Part shown: piece by piece, positions 26,999 to 35,717 of the stretch
Position numbering within the stretch: the first letter of the stretch is position 1
Layout: every line of letters begins with the position of its first letter
Origin: Pseudomonas syringae
GTDB lineage: Bacteria; Pseudomonadota; Gammaproteobacteria; Pseudomonadales; Pseudomonadaceae
Direction of reading: 5' to 3'
Assembly: GCF_001698815.1 (NCBI RefSeq)
Contig: NZ_LGSI01000051.1
Coordinates: 62,001 to 126,000 of the forward strand
DNA length: 64,000 nt
Translations under genes and position numbers: made by a program
The notes under the pieces: model-generated
Told to the model about the DNA's origin: nothing
Seen by the model: the letters and a program-made list of their open reading frames with translations, nothing else
The model's database searches: none

Positions 26999-27675
26999 CA
27001 AACCCTATCCGTCATCGCCGCCAACGCCACCGACGTCGCCGCCGTTCTCGTCTCGACCCCAAGCTTTATATAAATATGCTCCAGGTGTTTGTTCACGGTG
27101 CGGGGGCTGAGTTGGAGGATGTCGCCGATGTCTTTGTTGGTTTTGCCGCAGGCGACCCAGCGCAGGACTTCGATTTCGCGTTCGGTGAGTTGGAAGCGGC
27201 TGGAGAGTTTGCCGTAGGCGGGTTTGTCGTTGAAGCCCAGGCTGGCGGATTGTGAGGCGTTGCGTGCCGATTGCAGGATGCGGGCGGTGCGCAGGTGGGA
27301 GGCGACGCGGGCCAGGACTTCGTTGCAGATGATGGGTTTGGTCACGTAGTCGATGGCGCCGGCTTCGAAGCCTTTGACCACGTGTTCGCTGTCGGTGAGG
27401 GCGGTCATGAACAGCACCGGGATATTGGCGGTGTCGGTCTGGGCCTTGATGCGCCGACAGGTTTCGAAGCCGTCGAGGCCGGGCATCATGGCGTCGAGCA
27501 GGATCAGGTCCGGGCGGCGGCGCTGGATGCGGTTCAGGGCGCTGGTGCCGTCCAGCGCGACGAGGACCATGTAGCCGGCTTCATCAAGCGCGTCGGAGAG
27601 CAAGGCCAGATTGTCCGGCGTGTCGTCGACAATCAGGATCACACCGTTTTCAGCGGGTTGAGTCAGGGCGTTCAT
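26998..27675 (-). CDS. LuxR/NarL-type response regulator
   Basis: The start at 27675 (MNALTQPAENG) overlaps the kinase gene's 3' end by 26 bases, giving 225 residues. The receiver domain has the acidic pair DD17-18, phosphoacceptor Asp61 in ILLDAMMPG and the conserved Lys in YVTKP. The C-terminal LuxR helix-turn-helix reads LTEREIEVLRWVACGKTNKD then SPRTVNKHLEHIYIKLGV. The partner is the overlapping hybrid kinase. A likely target is the divergent urt operon, whose upstream region carries a TACGTCA palindrome. Confidence 0.92.
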   Translation of the reverse strand: MNALTQPAENGVILIVDDTPDNLALLSDALDEAGYMVLVALDGTSALNRIQRRRPDLILLDAMMPGLDGFETCRRIKAQTDTANIPVLFMTALTDSEHVVKGFEAGAIDYVTKPIICNEVLARVASHLRTARILQSARNASQSASLGFNDKPAYGKLSSRFQLTEREIEVLRWVACGKTNKDIGDILQLSPRTVNKHLEHIYIKLGVETRTAATSVALAAMTDRV

Positions 27676-30600
27676 TGAGGGCCTCCTTGAGTTGCAGGCT
27701 GAGTTCATCGAGTCGGAAGCCTTTGGCGAGCATCCGCAGGTCGGCGACAAAACTGGCACTGTGCTGGCTGTCACGTTCGATGGCGTCGAGTTTGGCCTGA
27801 ATGCCGCGCACATAACCCAGGCCACAGAGTTCGTACAAATCCTCCAGATCCTGACGCGGCGGCAGCGTCCAGGGCAGCTTGATCAGTGGCGCGGGGCGTA
27901 GACGGCGCAGCCAGTGCAGTTGCAGGTGATGCTGCATGCGGTCGAGCAGTTGCTGGATATGCACCGGTTTGGCCAGGTAATCGTTGCAGACTTCGGGGAG
28001 ACTGCGCTCCTTGTCGTCGGCGAAGGGGTTGGCGTTGGCGGAAATGATGATGATCGGCGCCAGCGACAGCGCGTTGCGGCGAATCAGCCGACTGGTTTCC
28101 CAACCGTCCATGTCCGGCATCGACAGGTCCATGAGGATCAGATCCGGATGCAGCAATGACACCTGACGAATCGCTTCCTGGCCATTGGCCGCCTGGGCGA
28201 CCTCGAAACCCAGCGGCGTGAGCATGCCGCTGATGACCTTGCGATGTTCAATGTGGTCGTCCACCACCAGCACCAGTCGGCGCGGACCTTCGTAGCCCAT
28301 CACATCGTGATCGACATGAATCACCGCTTTGGGCACTCGCACTTCGGAGAGGAACAGTCGCACCTGAAAATGCGTGCCGTCGTCAGGCTGGCTGGTCACC
28401 GACAGCGCGCCGCCCATCAGCGAGGTAAGCATGCGGGTGATAGTCAGGCCCAGGCCGACGCCGTTGTCCTGGCGAACCAGTCCGCCGCGCTCGAACGGCT
28501 GGAAAATCCGTTCGATCTGTTCCGGGGCGATGCCAATGCCGGTGTCCATGATGTCGAAGATCGCGGTTTCCCGGCGATAGCTGACCCGCAGGCAGACTTC
28601 TCCGCTGTCAGTGAAATTCACCGCGTTGCCCAGCAGGTTGATCAGGATTTGCCGCACGCGTTTCTCATCGCCGCGCACGACGGCCGGCATGCGGCCGACC
28701 ACGTCGAGGCGAAAGCTCAGGCCTTTTTCCCGGGCGGTGGGGGCGAACATATGTTCGAGGTCGTGGAGGAATTCCTGAAAGAGGATTTCCGAGGGTTCCA
28801 GGCGCAGCTTGCCCGCTTCGATCTTGGCCACATCCAGCAGGCCGTCGATCAACGACAGCAGGTGCGAGCTGCTGCGCAGAATGGTCGCCAACGGGTCTTG
28901 CTGATGGGCGGGAGTCGCGGTGTCGCGCTGCAAAATCTGGGTGAAACCGAGGATGCTGTTCAGCGGCGTGCGCAGTTCGTGGGACAGCCCGGTGACGTAG
29001 CGGCTCTTGGCGGCGTTGGCGGCCTCGGACGCTTCCTTGGCTTTTTGCAGCGCCTGATCGGTCTTGTCGTGGGCGTCGATTTCCTGCATCAGCAATGAGG
29101 TCTGGCGATCCGATTCTTCCAGGGCGACGCGACGGCTTTCCCGAGTGAGCACGACCCACCAGGCGAGTATTCCGGCGAACACGCACAGGGTGAAAAACGC
29201 CTTGAGGAACGCCAGGAAAAGCGTGTGATGCACTGTCGGAGACTGGTCTACCAGACTGTGGGAAACCTGACCGTAAATCACCGCCAGCGCGCCGGATATC
29301 GTCAGCAACAACACCGTCAGCAAACCCAGATACTGGGCGAGTCGGGTGTGCAGGTAGTGCAGTGGTAATTTCGGCAACAGCCGACTGATGGCGTCTTCAA
29401 ACTGCATCGACAGGCGCGCGCGACTTTTGCATTGGTCGGCGCAGCGCGCGTCCAGGGAACAGCAAAGCGAACAGATCGGCGAACTGTAGGCAGGGCAATA
29501 CGCCATGTCGGGGGTTTCGAATTCATTGCTGCACAGCCCGCAGCGCAGGCTGGTCTGCTGACCGAGGGGGAACAATTGCAACGGGTCGCTGGTGCGGGCG
29601 ATGTAGTACTTGCCTTTGGTCCACCAGGCGATCAGCGGTGCGACGATCAGCGCGGTGGTCAGGGAAATCAGCGGCGGGGCGGTCTGCGCCAGGGCGCCGA
29701 ATGCCCCGAAATGGGCACTGATCGACAGCAGCGAGGCAATCGACATCGCGCCGACGCCCACCGGGTTGATGTCGTACAGGTGCGCACGCTTGAATTCGAT
29801 GTATTTGGGCGATAGGCCCAGCGGTTTGTTGATCACCAGATCGGCCACCAGTGTGCCGATCCAGGCAATGGCCACGTTGGCGTACAGGCCGAGCACTTGT
29901 TCAATGGCGTCGAAGACCCCCAATTCCATGAGGATCAGGGCAATCGCTACGTTGAACACCAGCCACACCACGCGACCGGGATGGCTGTGCGTGACCCTGG
30001 CGAAGAAGTTCGACCAGGCCAGGGAACCGGCGTAGGCATTGGTCAGATTGATCTTGATCTGGGAAATGATCACGAACAGCACCATGGCCGCCAGCGCCCA
30101 TTCCGGCGAGCTGAACACATAGCGAAAGGCGACCAGATACATCTGCGTCGGCTCGGCGGCGCGCTCGATGGGCACTTCGTGTTGCAGGGCGAGAAACGCC
30201 AGAAACGCGCCAGCCATGATCTTGATCGCGCCGGGAATGATCCAGCCCGGCCCGGCCATGAGCAGCGCGGCCCACCAGCGCTTGCGGTTCTTGCGGGTTT
30301 TCTCCGGCAGGAAACGCAGGTAGTCCACCTGTTCGCCGATCTGCGTCACCAACGACAGCGCCACGCTGAACGCTGCACCAAAGAACAGCAAATTGAAGGT
30401 GCCGCCTTCGCCTTCACGCCCGGCGAAACTGGTCAGGTCGGAGAGCGCTTCGGGGTTTTTCCAGATCACGAAGATGTAGGGCACCAGCAACAAGGTCAGC
30501 CACAGCGGTTGCGACCACATCTGGAGACGGCTGATCAGGGTGATGCCATAGGCCACCAGCGGGATGACGATAATCGAGCAAATCACATAGGCCATGGCCA

Positions 30601-31051
30601 GCGGAATGTGGAAATACAGCTCGATGGCCAGGGCCATGATTGCCGCTTCGAGGGCGAAAAACAGGAAGGTGAAACTGGCGTAGATCAGCGAAGTGATGGT
30701 CGAACCGATGTAGCCGAAGCCTGCGCCACGGGTCAGCAAATCCATGTCCACACCGTAGCGGGCCGCGTAATAGCTGATCGGCAAGCCAGTCAGGAAAATC
30801 ACCAGCGCCGTGGCGAGGATCGCCCATAAGGTGTTGGTGAAGCCGTAACTCATGACCAGCGCGCCGCCGATGGCTTCCAGCGCCAGAAACGAAACTGCGC
30901 CGACCGCCGTGTTGGCGATGCGAAATTCCGACCACTTGCGAAAGGATTTCGGCGTGAAGCGTAAGGCGTAGTCCTCCATGGTCTCGTCGGCGACCAGACT
31001 GTTGTAATCGCGGCGCACCTTGACGATGCGTTGGGAGCCGGAGGGTCGCAC
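27650..31051 (-). CDS. NCS1 transporter-like sensor fused to hybrid histidine kinase
   Basis: An 1133-residue protein with a GTG start (AGGA 8 bases upstream). Residues about 30-480 form a full NCS1 (purine/cytosine permease) domain of about 12 membrane segments. Residues 504-541 hold eight cysteines (504, 507, 519, 527, 530, 531, 537, 541), a likely metal site. Two further membrane segments (573-593, 613-634) precede a coiled coil, HisKA (His691 in SHELRTP), an ATPase domain (GVGLGLTITRML), and a receiver (Asp975 in LILMDLSMPD). A helical tail ends the protein. Solute-carrier kinases such as CbrA use a different carrier family (SSS). The ligand is unknown; the opposite amide-uptake operon suggests an amide, urea or pyrimidine-like compound. 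Confidence 0.9.
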   Translation of the reverse strand: MRPSGSQRIVKVRRDYNSLVADETMEDYALRFTPKSFRKWSEFRIANTAVGAVSFLALEAIGGALVMSYGFTNTLWAILATALVIFLTGLPISYYAARYGVDMDLLTRGAGFGYIGSTITSLIYASFTFLFFALEAAIMALAIELYFHIPLAMAYVICSIIVIPLVAYGITLISRLQMWSQPLWLTLLLVPYIFVIWKNPEALSDLTSFAGREGEGGTFNLLFFGAAFSVALSLVTQIGEQVDYLRFLPEKTRKNRKRWWAALLMAGPGWIIPGAIKIMAGAFLAFLALQHEVPIERAAEPTQMYLVAFRYVFSSPEWALAAMVLFVIISQIKINLTNAYAGSLAWSNFFARVTHSHPGRVVWLVFNVAIALILMELGVFDAIEQVLGLYANVAIAWIGTLVADLVINKPLGLSPKYIEFKRAHLYDINPVGVGAMSIASLLSISAHFGAFGALAQTAPPLISLTTALIVAPLIAWWTKGKYYIARTSDPLQLFPLGQQTSLRCGLCSNEFETPDMAYCPAYSSPICSLCCSLDARCADQCKSRARLSMQFEDAISRLLPKLPLHYLHTRLAQYLGLLTVLLLTISGALAVIYGQVSHSLVDQSPTVHHTLFLAFLKAFFTLCVFAGILAWWVVLTRESRRVALEESDRQTSLLMQEIDAHDKTDQALQKAKEASEAANAAKSRYVTGLSHELRTPLNSILGFTQILQRDTATPAHQQDPLATILRSSSHLLSLIDGLLDVAKIEAGKLRLEPSEILFQEFLHDLEHMFAPTAREKGLSFRLDVVGRMPAVVRGDEKRVRQILINLLGNAVNFTDSGEVCLRVSYRRETAIFDIMDTGIGIAPEQIERIFQPFERGGLVRQDNGVGLGLTITRMLTSLMGGALSVTSQPDDGTHFQVRLFLSEVRVPKAVIHVDHDVMGYEGPRRLVLVVDDHIEHRKVISGMLTPLGFEVAQAANGQEAIRQVSLLHPDLILMDLSMPDMDGWETSRLIRRNALSLAPIIIISANANPFADDKERSLPEVCNDYLAKPVHIQQLLDRMQHHLQLHWLRRLRPAPLIKLPWTLPPRQDLEDLYELCGLGYVRGIQAKLDAIERDSQHSASFVADLRMLAKGFRLDELSLQLKEALNERPDSTR

Positions 31052-31121
31052 GGGGATTCCTGAGAAGGATGTTTATGGTTATGGAATTGGCGACAGCAAC
31101 TTCCGTGCCTGGGCCTGGGTC

Positions 31122-31209
31122 GTTGGAGCGAGGCTTGCCCGCGAAGAACGTTAACGCGGTGGGTCTGGCCCACCGCGGCGCATGATTCGCGGGCAAGCCT
31201 CGCTCCAAC
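31122..31209. repeat. REP doublet (inverted pair)
   Basis: GTTGGAGCGAGGCTTGCCCG and its inverse face each other around a core containing a second small palindrome (CGCGGTGGG...CCCACCGCG). Confidence 0.9.
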
Positions 31210-31265
31210 GGAGCTACGCCAGCCTCACACGGGCGCCATCATCCTCGCTTTGCGCCCATCCGGCC

Positions 31266-31295
31266 CTACGTCAAATGACGTAGCCCGGTACGTCA
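31266..31295. promoter_or_regulatory. Candidate response-regulator operator upstream of urtA
   Basis: CTACGTCA-AA-TGACGTAG is a perfect 8-bp-arm palindrome. A further TACGTCA half-site at 31289 repeats the one at 31267 exactly 22 bp away, so all face one side of the helix. The position upstream of urtA and next to a LuxR-type two-component system makes that regulator the prime candidate; this is inference. Confidence 0.55.
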
Positions 31296-31397
31296 TGGTG
31301 CGTATACCGGCTTTCGTCCCGCGACTTCATGCTTGCTCCAACCTCGCCACGACGCCTTAACCGGATCTCGGCGAACCACCAGCACAGGAGCGGGAAC

Positions 31398-32642
31398 ATG
31401 GATTCACGACTGACAGGCGCCAAACGTTTTTTGCCGCGTCGATTGGCGTTGGGCGCAGCTGCGCTCTCGCTGATTGCGGCAGGTGTATTTGGCCAGGTGG
31501 CTTTGGCCGATGACGCCAACACCACCGGACTTGCCGTTACCGCTACTGAAGTAACCGTGGGCCAGCTGCACTCGGCGACCGGCACCATGGCGATTTCCGA
31601 GACCGGTTCGATCCAGGCCGAACGGCTGGCCATTGATCAGATCAATGCGTCGGGTGGCATCCTCGGTCGGCAGATCAAGGTTGTGCAGGAAGACGGCGCG
31701 TCCGACTGGCCAACCTTTGCCGAGAAAGCCAAGAAGCTGCTGGTCGGCGACAAGGTAGCGGCGGTCTTCGGTTGCTGGACGTCGGCGTCGCGCAAAGCGG
31801 TGTTGCCCGTCTTCGAGAAAGAAAACGGCCTGCTGTATTACCCGACCTTTTATGAAGGCCTGGAACAGTCGAAAAACGTGATTTACACCGGCCAGGAAGC
31901 CACCCAGCAAATCCTCGCCAGCCTGGACTGGATCGCCAAGACCAAAGGCGCCAAGACCTTTTACCTGATCGGCTCGGATTACATCTGGCCGCGTACCTCG
32001 ATGAAGATCGCCCGCAAGCACATTGAAAACGTGCTGCACGGCACCGTGGTTGGCGAAGATTACTACCCACTGGGCAACACCCAGTTCGGTTCGCTGATCA
32101 ACAAGGTCAAGCTGAAAAAACCTGACGTGGTCTTCGCTGCGGTCGTCGGCGGTTCCAACGTTGCTTTCTACAAACAGCTCAAGGCGGCAGGCGTTGATTC
32201 CACCAAGCAGACCTTGCTGACGCTTTCGGTCACCGAAGACGAACTGCTGGGTATCGGCGGCGAAAACATGAAGGGCTTCTTCGCTTCGATGAAGTACTTC
32301 CAGAGCCTGGATAACCCCAACAACAAAGCCTTCGTCGACAGCTTCAAGGCCAAGTACGGCAAGGATTCGGTCATGGGCGACGTGACTCAGGCCGCTTACC
32401 TGGGCCCATGGTTGTGGAAGGCCGCCGTCGAAAAAGCCGGCAGCTTCGACGTCGACAAAGTGGTCGCCGCATCCCCTGGCATCGAGCTGAAAACCGCACC
32501 TGAAGGCTACGTGAAAATCCACGAAAACCATCACTTGTGGAGCAAGACGCGCATTGGCGAAGTGCAGGCCGACGGCCAGTTCAAAGTCATCTACGAGTCG
32601 GAGTTGATCGAGCCGAATCCGTTTCCTAAAGGCTACCAATAA
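31398..32642 (+). CDS. urtA: Urea/short-chain amide ABC transporter substrate-binding protein
   Basis: The start at 31398 (MDSRLTGAKRF) has AGGAG upstream; the protein is 414 residues with a signal peptide cleaved near GQVALA. It matches the UrtA/FmdD group of branched-chain-type binding proteins: EVTVGQLHSATGTMAISETG, the AVFGCWTSASRKAVLPVFE segment, and ENGLLYYPTFYEGLEQSKNV. It delivers ligand to the UrtBC channel. Because formamidase rather than urease is encoded downstream, formamide or another short amide may be the true ligand instead of, or beside, urea. Confidence 0.9.
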   Translation: MDSRLTGAKRFLPRRLALGAAALSLIAAGVFGQVALADDANTTGLAVTATEVTVGQLHSATGTMAISETGSIQAERLAIDQINASGGILGRQIKVVQEDGASDWPTFAEKAKKLLVGDKVAAVFGCWTSASRKAVLPVFEKENGLLYYPTFYEGLEQSKNVIYTGQEATQQILASLDWIAKTKGAKTFYLIGSDYIWPRTSMKIARKHIENVLHGTVVGEDYYPLGNTQFGSLINKVKLKKPDVVFAAVVGGSNVAFYKQLKAAGVDSTKQTLLTLSVTEDELLGIGGENMKGFFASMKYFQSLDNPNNKAFVDSFKAKYGKDSVMGDVTQAAYLGPWLWKAAVEKAGSFDVDKVVAASPGIELKTAPEGYVKIHENHHLWSKTRIGEVQADGQFKVIYESELIEPNPFPKGYQ

Positions 32643-32664
32643 CAGAGCCGCTTCGCGGGACGTT

Positions 32665-32757
32665 GTAGGACCGGCTTCAGCCGGGAGGGCGTCAGTTCAC
32701 TTACCGCAAATCATGTGCTGTTTCGCAAATAGCCCTCCCGGCTAAAGCCGGTCCTAC
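32665..32757. repeat. Inverted pair of GTAGGACCGGCTT(T/C)AGCCGGGAGGG elements
   Basis: Two opposing copies of the second palindromic repeat family, about 40 bases apart, lie between urtA and urtB. Such a structure could lower expression of urtB and later genes relative to urtA. Confidence 0.88.
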
Positions 32758-32800
32758 GACGCTGCCACAACCGCACTTTTCCACCTCGGAGACCATCATC

Positions 32801-33718
32801 ATGGAATGGCTATCGGAATTTGGTGCCATCGCGGCGATGCAGGGGTTCAACGGGCTTTCCGTGTTCTGCGTCCTGCTGCTGATGGCCCTGGGGCTGGCGA
32901 TCATTTTTGGCCAGATGGGCGTTATCAACATGGCCCATGGTGAATTTCTCACCATCGGCGCATACACCACTTACGTCATGTCCAGCCTGACGCTGCAGTA
33001 CATGCCGTCCATGCAGCCTTATTACTTCTTCTTCGCCATCGCGTTGTCGTTCGTGGTGGCTGGTGCGGTGGGCTGGGTCGTCGAGTCGGTGATGATCAGC
33101 CGCTTGTACCATCGTCCGCTGGATACCTTGCTCGCCACCTGGGGTTTGTCGCTGGTGATGCAGCAGGGTTTTCGTTCGATCTTCGGCGCCCGGGAAGTCA
33201 GCGCCACGCCGCCGGAATGGCTGATGGGTTCGGTGAGCCTGAGCGATGCCATTGAGATTCCGCGTAACGGTCTGTTCGTCATGGGCCTGACTGTTCTGCT
33301 CACAGCGACGATTTTCCTGATGCTGTATCGCACCCGCTGGGGCCTGCATGTGCGGGCTACGGTACAGAACCGGATCATGAGTCGTGCCGTGGGGATCAAC
33401 ACCCGCAAGGTTGACCGCATGACCTTCGCCCTGGGTTGCGGCGTGGCCGGGGTCGCCGGTGCTGCATTCACCACCATCGGCTCCACCGGGCCAACCGCCG
33501 GTTCACTGTACATCGTCGACACCTTTCTGGTGGTGGTTTTCGGCGGTGCGCAAAGCTTGTTCGGAACCATCGCCTCGGCATTTGCCATCGCTCAGACGCA
33601 GTCGATTTCCGAGTTTTTCATGAGCGGTTCCATGGCCAAGGTGCTGACCTTGTCGGCGGTAATCCTGATTCTGTTGATGCGCCCGCAAGGGTTGTTTTCC
33701 AGCAAAGTACGCAAATAG
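32801..33718 (+). CDS. urtB: Urea/amide ABC transporter permease UrtB
   Basis: A 305-residue LivH-type permease with about eight membrane segments. Family signatures are GLAIIFGQMGVINMAHGEF near the N-terminus and AGAAFTTIGSTGPTAGS in the C-terminal half. GGAGA lies before the ATG. It lacks the long N-terminal periplasmic extension found in some UrtB proteins, which is usual for the amide-type (FmdE) branch. It forms the channel with UrtC. Confidence 0.9.
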   Translation: MEWLSEFGAIAAMQGFNGLSVFCVLLLMALGLAIIFGQMGVINMAHGEFLTIGAYTTYVMSSLTLQYMPSMQPYYFFFAIALSFVVAGAVGWVVESVMISRLYHRPLDTLLATWGLSLVMQQGFRSIFGAREVSATPPEWLMGSVSLSDAIEIPRNGLFVMGLTVLLTATIFLMLYRTRWGLHVRATVQNRIMSRAVGINTRKVDRMTFALGCGVAGVAGAAFTTIGSTGPTAGSLYIVDTFLVVVFGGAQSLFGTIASAFAIAQTQSISEFFMSGSMAKVLTLSAVILILLMRPQGLFSSKVRK

Positions 33719-33728
33719 AGGCGGCCCC

Positions 33729-34946
33729 ATGAATGCTCTAAACCGTAGGACCGGCTTTAGCCGGGAGGGGGCCGGTATGCTCGGCGGCCGGCAGGGTGTG
33801 ATCGGCCTGCTGATACTCGCCGTGCTGATTCTGGTGGTGTTCCCACTCACCCTCGATGCGTTTCGCTTGAACATGGTCGGCAAATACCTGACCTACGCGT
33901 TTGTCGCGGTCGGCCTGGTGTTGTGCTGGGGCTATGGCGGGATTCTCAGCCTGGGGCAGGGCGTGTTCTTCGGCCTGGGCGGCTACTGCATGGCGATGTT
34001 TCTCAAGCTGGAAGCGTCGGACCCGGAAAGCACCAAAATCCAGTCCACGCCCGGTATTCCGGACTTCATGGACTGGAACCAGATCACCGAACTGCCCTGG
34101 TTGTGGATACCCTTTCACAGTTTCACGTTCACGGTCGTTGCGGTGATCGCGGTACCGGTGTTGTTGGCTTTGGTGATTGGCCTGGCCATGTTCAAGCGTC
34201 GGGTCGGTGACGTGTATTTCTCCATCGTCACCCAAGCCATCGCGCTGATCCTGACGGTGCTGATCATCGGCCAGCAAGGCCTGACCGGTGGCGTCAACGG
34301 CATTACCGATCTGAAGACGCTGCTGGGCTGGGATATCCGCGACGACAGCGCCAAGCTGGCCTTGTACTTCATCAATGCTGCGCTGCTGTTCGGCTGCATT
34401 CTGATCGGCAAATTCATCCTCGCGTCCAAGCTCGGCCGCTTGCTGATGGCCATGCGCGACAAGGAAGAGCGCGTGCGTTTCTCCGGCTACGACGTGGCCA
34501 GTTTCAAGATCTTCGTCTACTGCGTTGCGGCCGCGTTTTCGGCGATTGGCGGGGCAATGTTTGCCTTGCAGGTGGGCTTCATGTCGCCGTCGTTCGTGGG
34601 CATCGTGCCCTCCATCGAAATGGTGATCTTCGCCGCAGTGGGCGGGCGCATGTCGCTGCTTGGCGCGGTGTACGGCTCGCTGCTGGTCAACTATGGCAAG
34701 ACGTATTTCTCCGAATCCTTCCCTGAGCTGTGGCTGTACCTGATGGGCGGGTTGTTCATCGCCGTGGTCATGTACTTCCCCAACGGCCTGGCCGGGTTGT
34801 GGGAAAGCCATGGTCGCAAGTGGTTCGACCGCGTGCTGCACAAACCCGAGCCGGAGATTGCCAAAGCGGTAGTCATTACGCCGCCGCCGGGACCTGTCGC
34901 GGCACCCTCCAAGACTGCCGCGACTTCGATGGAGACTCAGCCATGA
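33729..34946 (+). CDS. urtC: Urea/amide ABC transporter permease UrtC
   Basis: A LivM-type permease of up to 405 residues. The membrane part starts at about residue 24 (GVIGLLILAVLILVVFPLTL); a LivM-like YGGILSLGQGVFFGLGGY follows. Bases 33744-33770 are a half copy of the GTAGGACCGGCTTTAGC repeat, read in frame as RTGFSREG. An alternative start at 33777 (MLGGRQGV) has GGGAGG from the repeat at good spacing. Either the repeat extends the protein or it supplies a new ribosome site. The stop overlaps urtD (ATGA). Confidence 0.9.
   Translation: MNALNRRTGFSREGAGMLGGRQGVIGLLILAVLILVVFPLTLDAFRLNMVGKYLTYAFVAVGLVLCWGYGGILSLGQGVFFGLGGYCMAMFLKLEASDPESTKIQSTPGIPDFMDWNQITELPWLWIPFHSFTFTVVAVIAVPVLLALVIGLAMFKRRVGDVYFSIVTQAIALILTVLIIGQQGLTGGVNGITDLKTLLGWDIRDDSAKLALYFINAALLFGCILIGKFILASKLGRLLMAMRDKEERVRFSGYDVASFKIFVYCVAAAFSAIGGAMFALQVGFMSPSFVGIVPSIEMVIFAAVGGRMSLLGAVYGSLLVNYGKTYFSESFPELWLYLMGGLFIAVVMYFPNGLAGLWESHGRKWFDRVLHKPEPEIAKAVVITPPPGPVAAPSKTAATSMETQP
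33744..33770. repeat. Half copy of the GTAGGACCGGCTTTAGC palindromic repeat inside urtC
   Basis: CGTAGGACCGGCTTTAGCCG followed by GGAGGGG matches one arm of the repeats at 15496 and 32665. No second arm follows within the gene. Confidence 0.85.
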
Positions 34947-35704
34947 GCAGCCCAACGGCTTTTCAAATGCACAAACCGGTGCTGGCCATCGAAGGGCTGA
35001 CGGTTTCCTTCGACGGTTTCAAGGCGGTGGACGACCTGAATCTGTACATCGACCGCAATGAAGTGCGCGTGGTAATCGGCCCCAACGGTGCGGGCAAGAC
35101 CACGGTGCTCGACCTGATCTGCGGCAAGACCCGCGCCACCAGCGGCAGTATCCAGTTCGACGGGCGCGAGCTGACCAAGATGCATGAGTACGACATCGTT
35201 CGCGCCGGGGTAGGGCGCAAATTCCAGACTCCGTCGATCTACGACAACTTGAGCGTGTTCGAAAACCTGGAAATGTCCTTCCCGGCGGGCCGCTCGGTGT
35301 TCGGTGCGCTGTTCTTCAAACGCACCGCCGAAGTGGTGGCGCGGGTCAACGAAGTGGCGGCGGATATCTTCCTCGGCGAATTGCTCCAGCAACAGGCCGG
35401 TCTGCTTTCCCACGGGCAGAAGCAGTGGCTGGAAATCGGCATGTTGCTGATGCAGGACCCGGAGCTGCTGATGCTCGACGAGCCGGTGGCGGGCATGAGC
35501 GTTAGTGAGCGTTCGCAGACCGCCGAGTTGCTCAATCGCATCAGCCAGGGCCGCTCGGTGCTGGTCATCGAGCACGACATGGAGTTCGTCAAAAGCATCG
35601 CGCACAAGGTCACGGTGCTGCACCAGGGCAAGGTTCTGGCCGAAGGCAGCATGGAATCGGTGCAGAACAACCCGAAAGTCATCGAAGTGTATCTGGGCCA
35701 CTAA
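34943..35704 (+). CDS. urtD: Urea/amide ABC transporter ATP-binding protein UrtD
   Basis: The ATG at 34943 overlaps the urtC stop, so upstream in-frame codons that run over urtC are excluded; the protein is 253 residues. It is a LivG-type ATPase with Walker A GPNGAGKTT, signature LLSHGQKQWLEIGM and Walker B LLMLDEPVAGMS. The SHGQ variant of the signature is typical of UrtD. It pairs with UrtE as the energising dimer. Confidence 0.93.
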   Translation: MSSPTAFQMHKPVLAIEGLTVSFDGFKAVDDLNLYIDRNEVRVVIGPNGAGKTTVLDLICGKTRATSGSIQFDGRELTKMHEYDIVRAGVGRKFQTPSIYDNLSVFENLEMSFPAGRSVFGALFFKRTAEVVARVNEVAADIFLGELLQQQAGLLSHGQKQWLEIGMLLMQDPELLMLDEPVAGMSVSERSQTAELLNRISQGRSVLVIEHDMEFVKSIAHKVTVLHQGKVLAEGSMESVQNNPKVIEVYLGH

Positions 35705-35717
35705 TAAGGAGCGCGGC

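Larger units (their letters stand above)
31052..31397. other. Divergent control region between the sensor kinase and urtA
   Basis: No gene is seen in these 346 bases. They hold a REP doublet (31122-31209), then a palindrome with an extra half-site (31266-31295) about 100-130 bp before the urtA start. Confidence 0.7.

Noticed and set aside
31295..31320. Possible sigma-54 promoter before urtA (GG-N10-GC near 31308)
   Set aside because: Only the invariant dinucleotides fit; the TGGCAC and TTGC boxes are too far from consensus.
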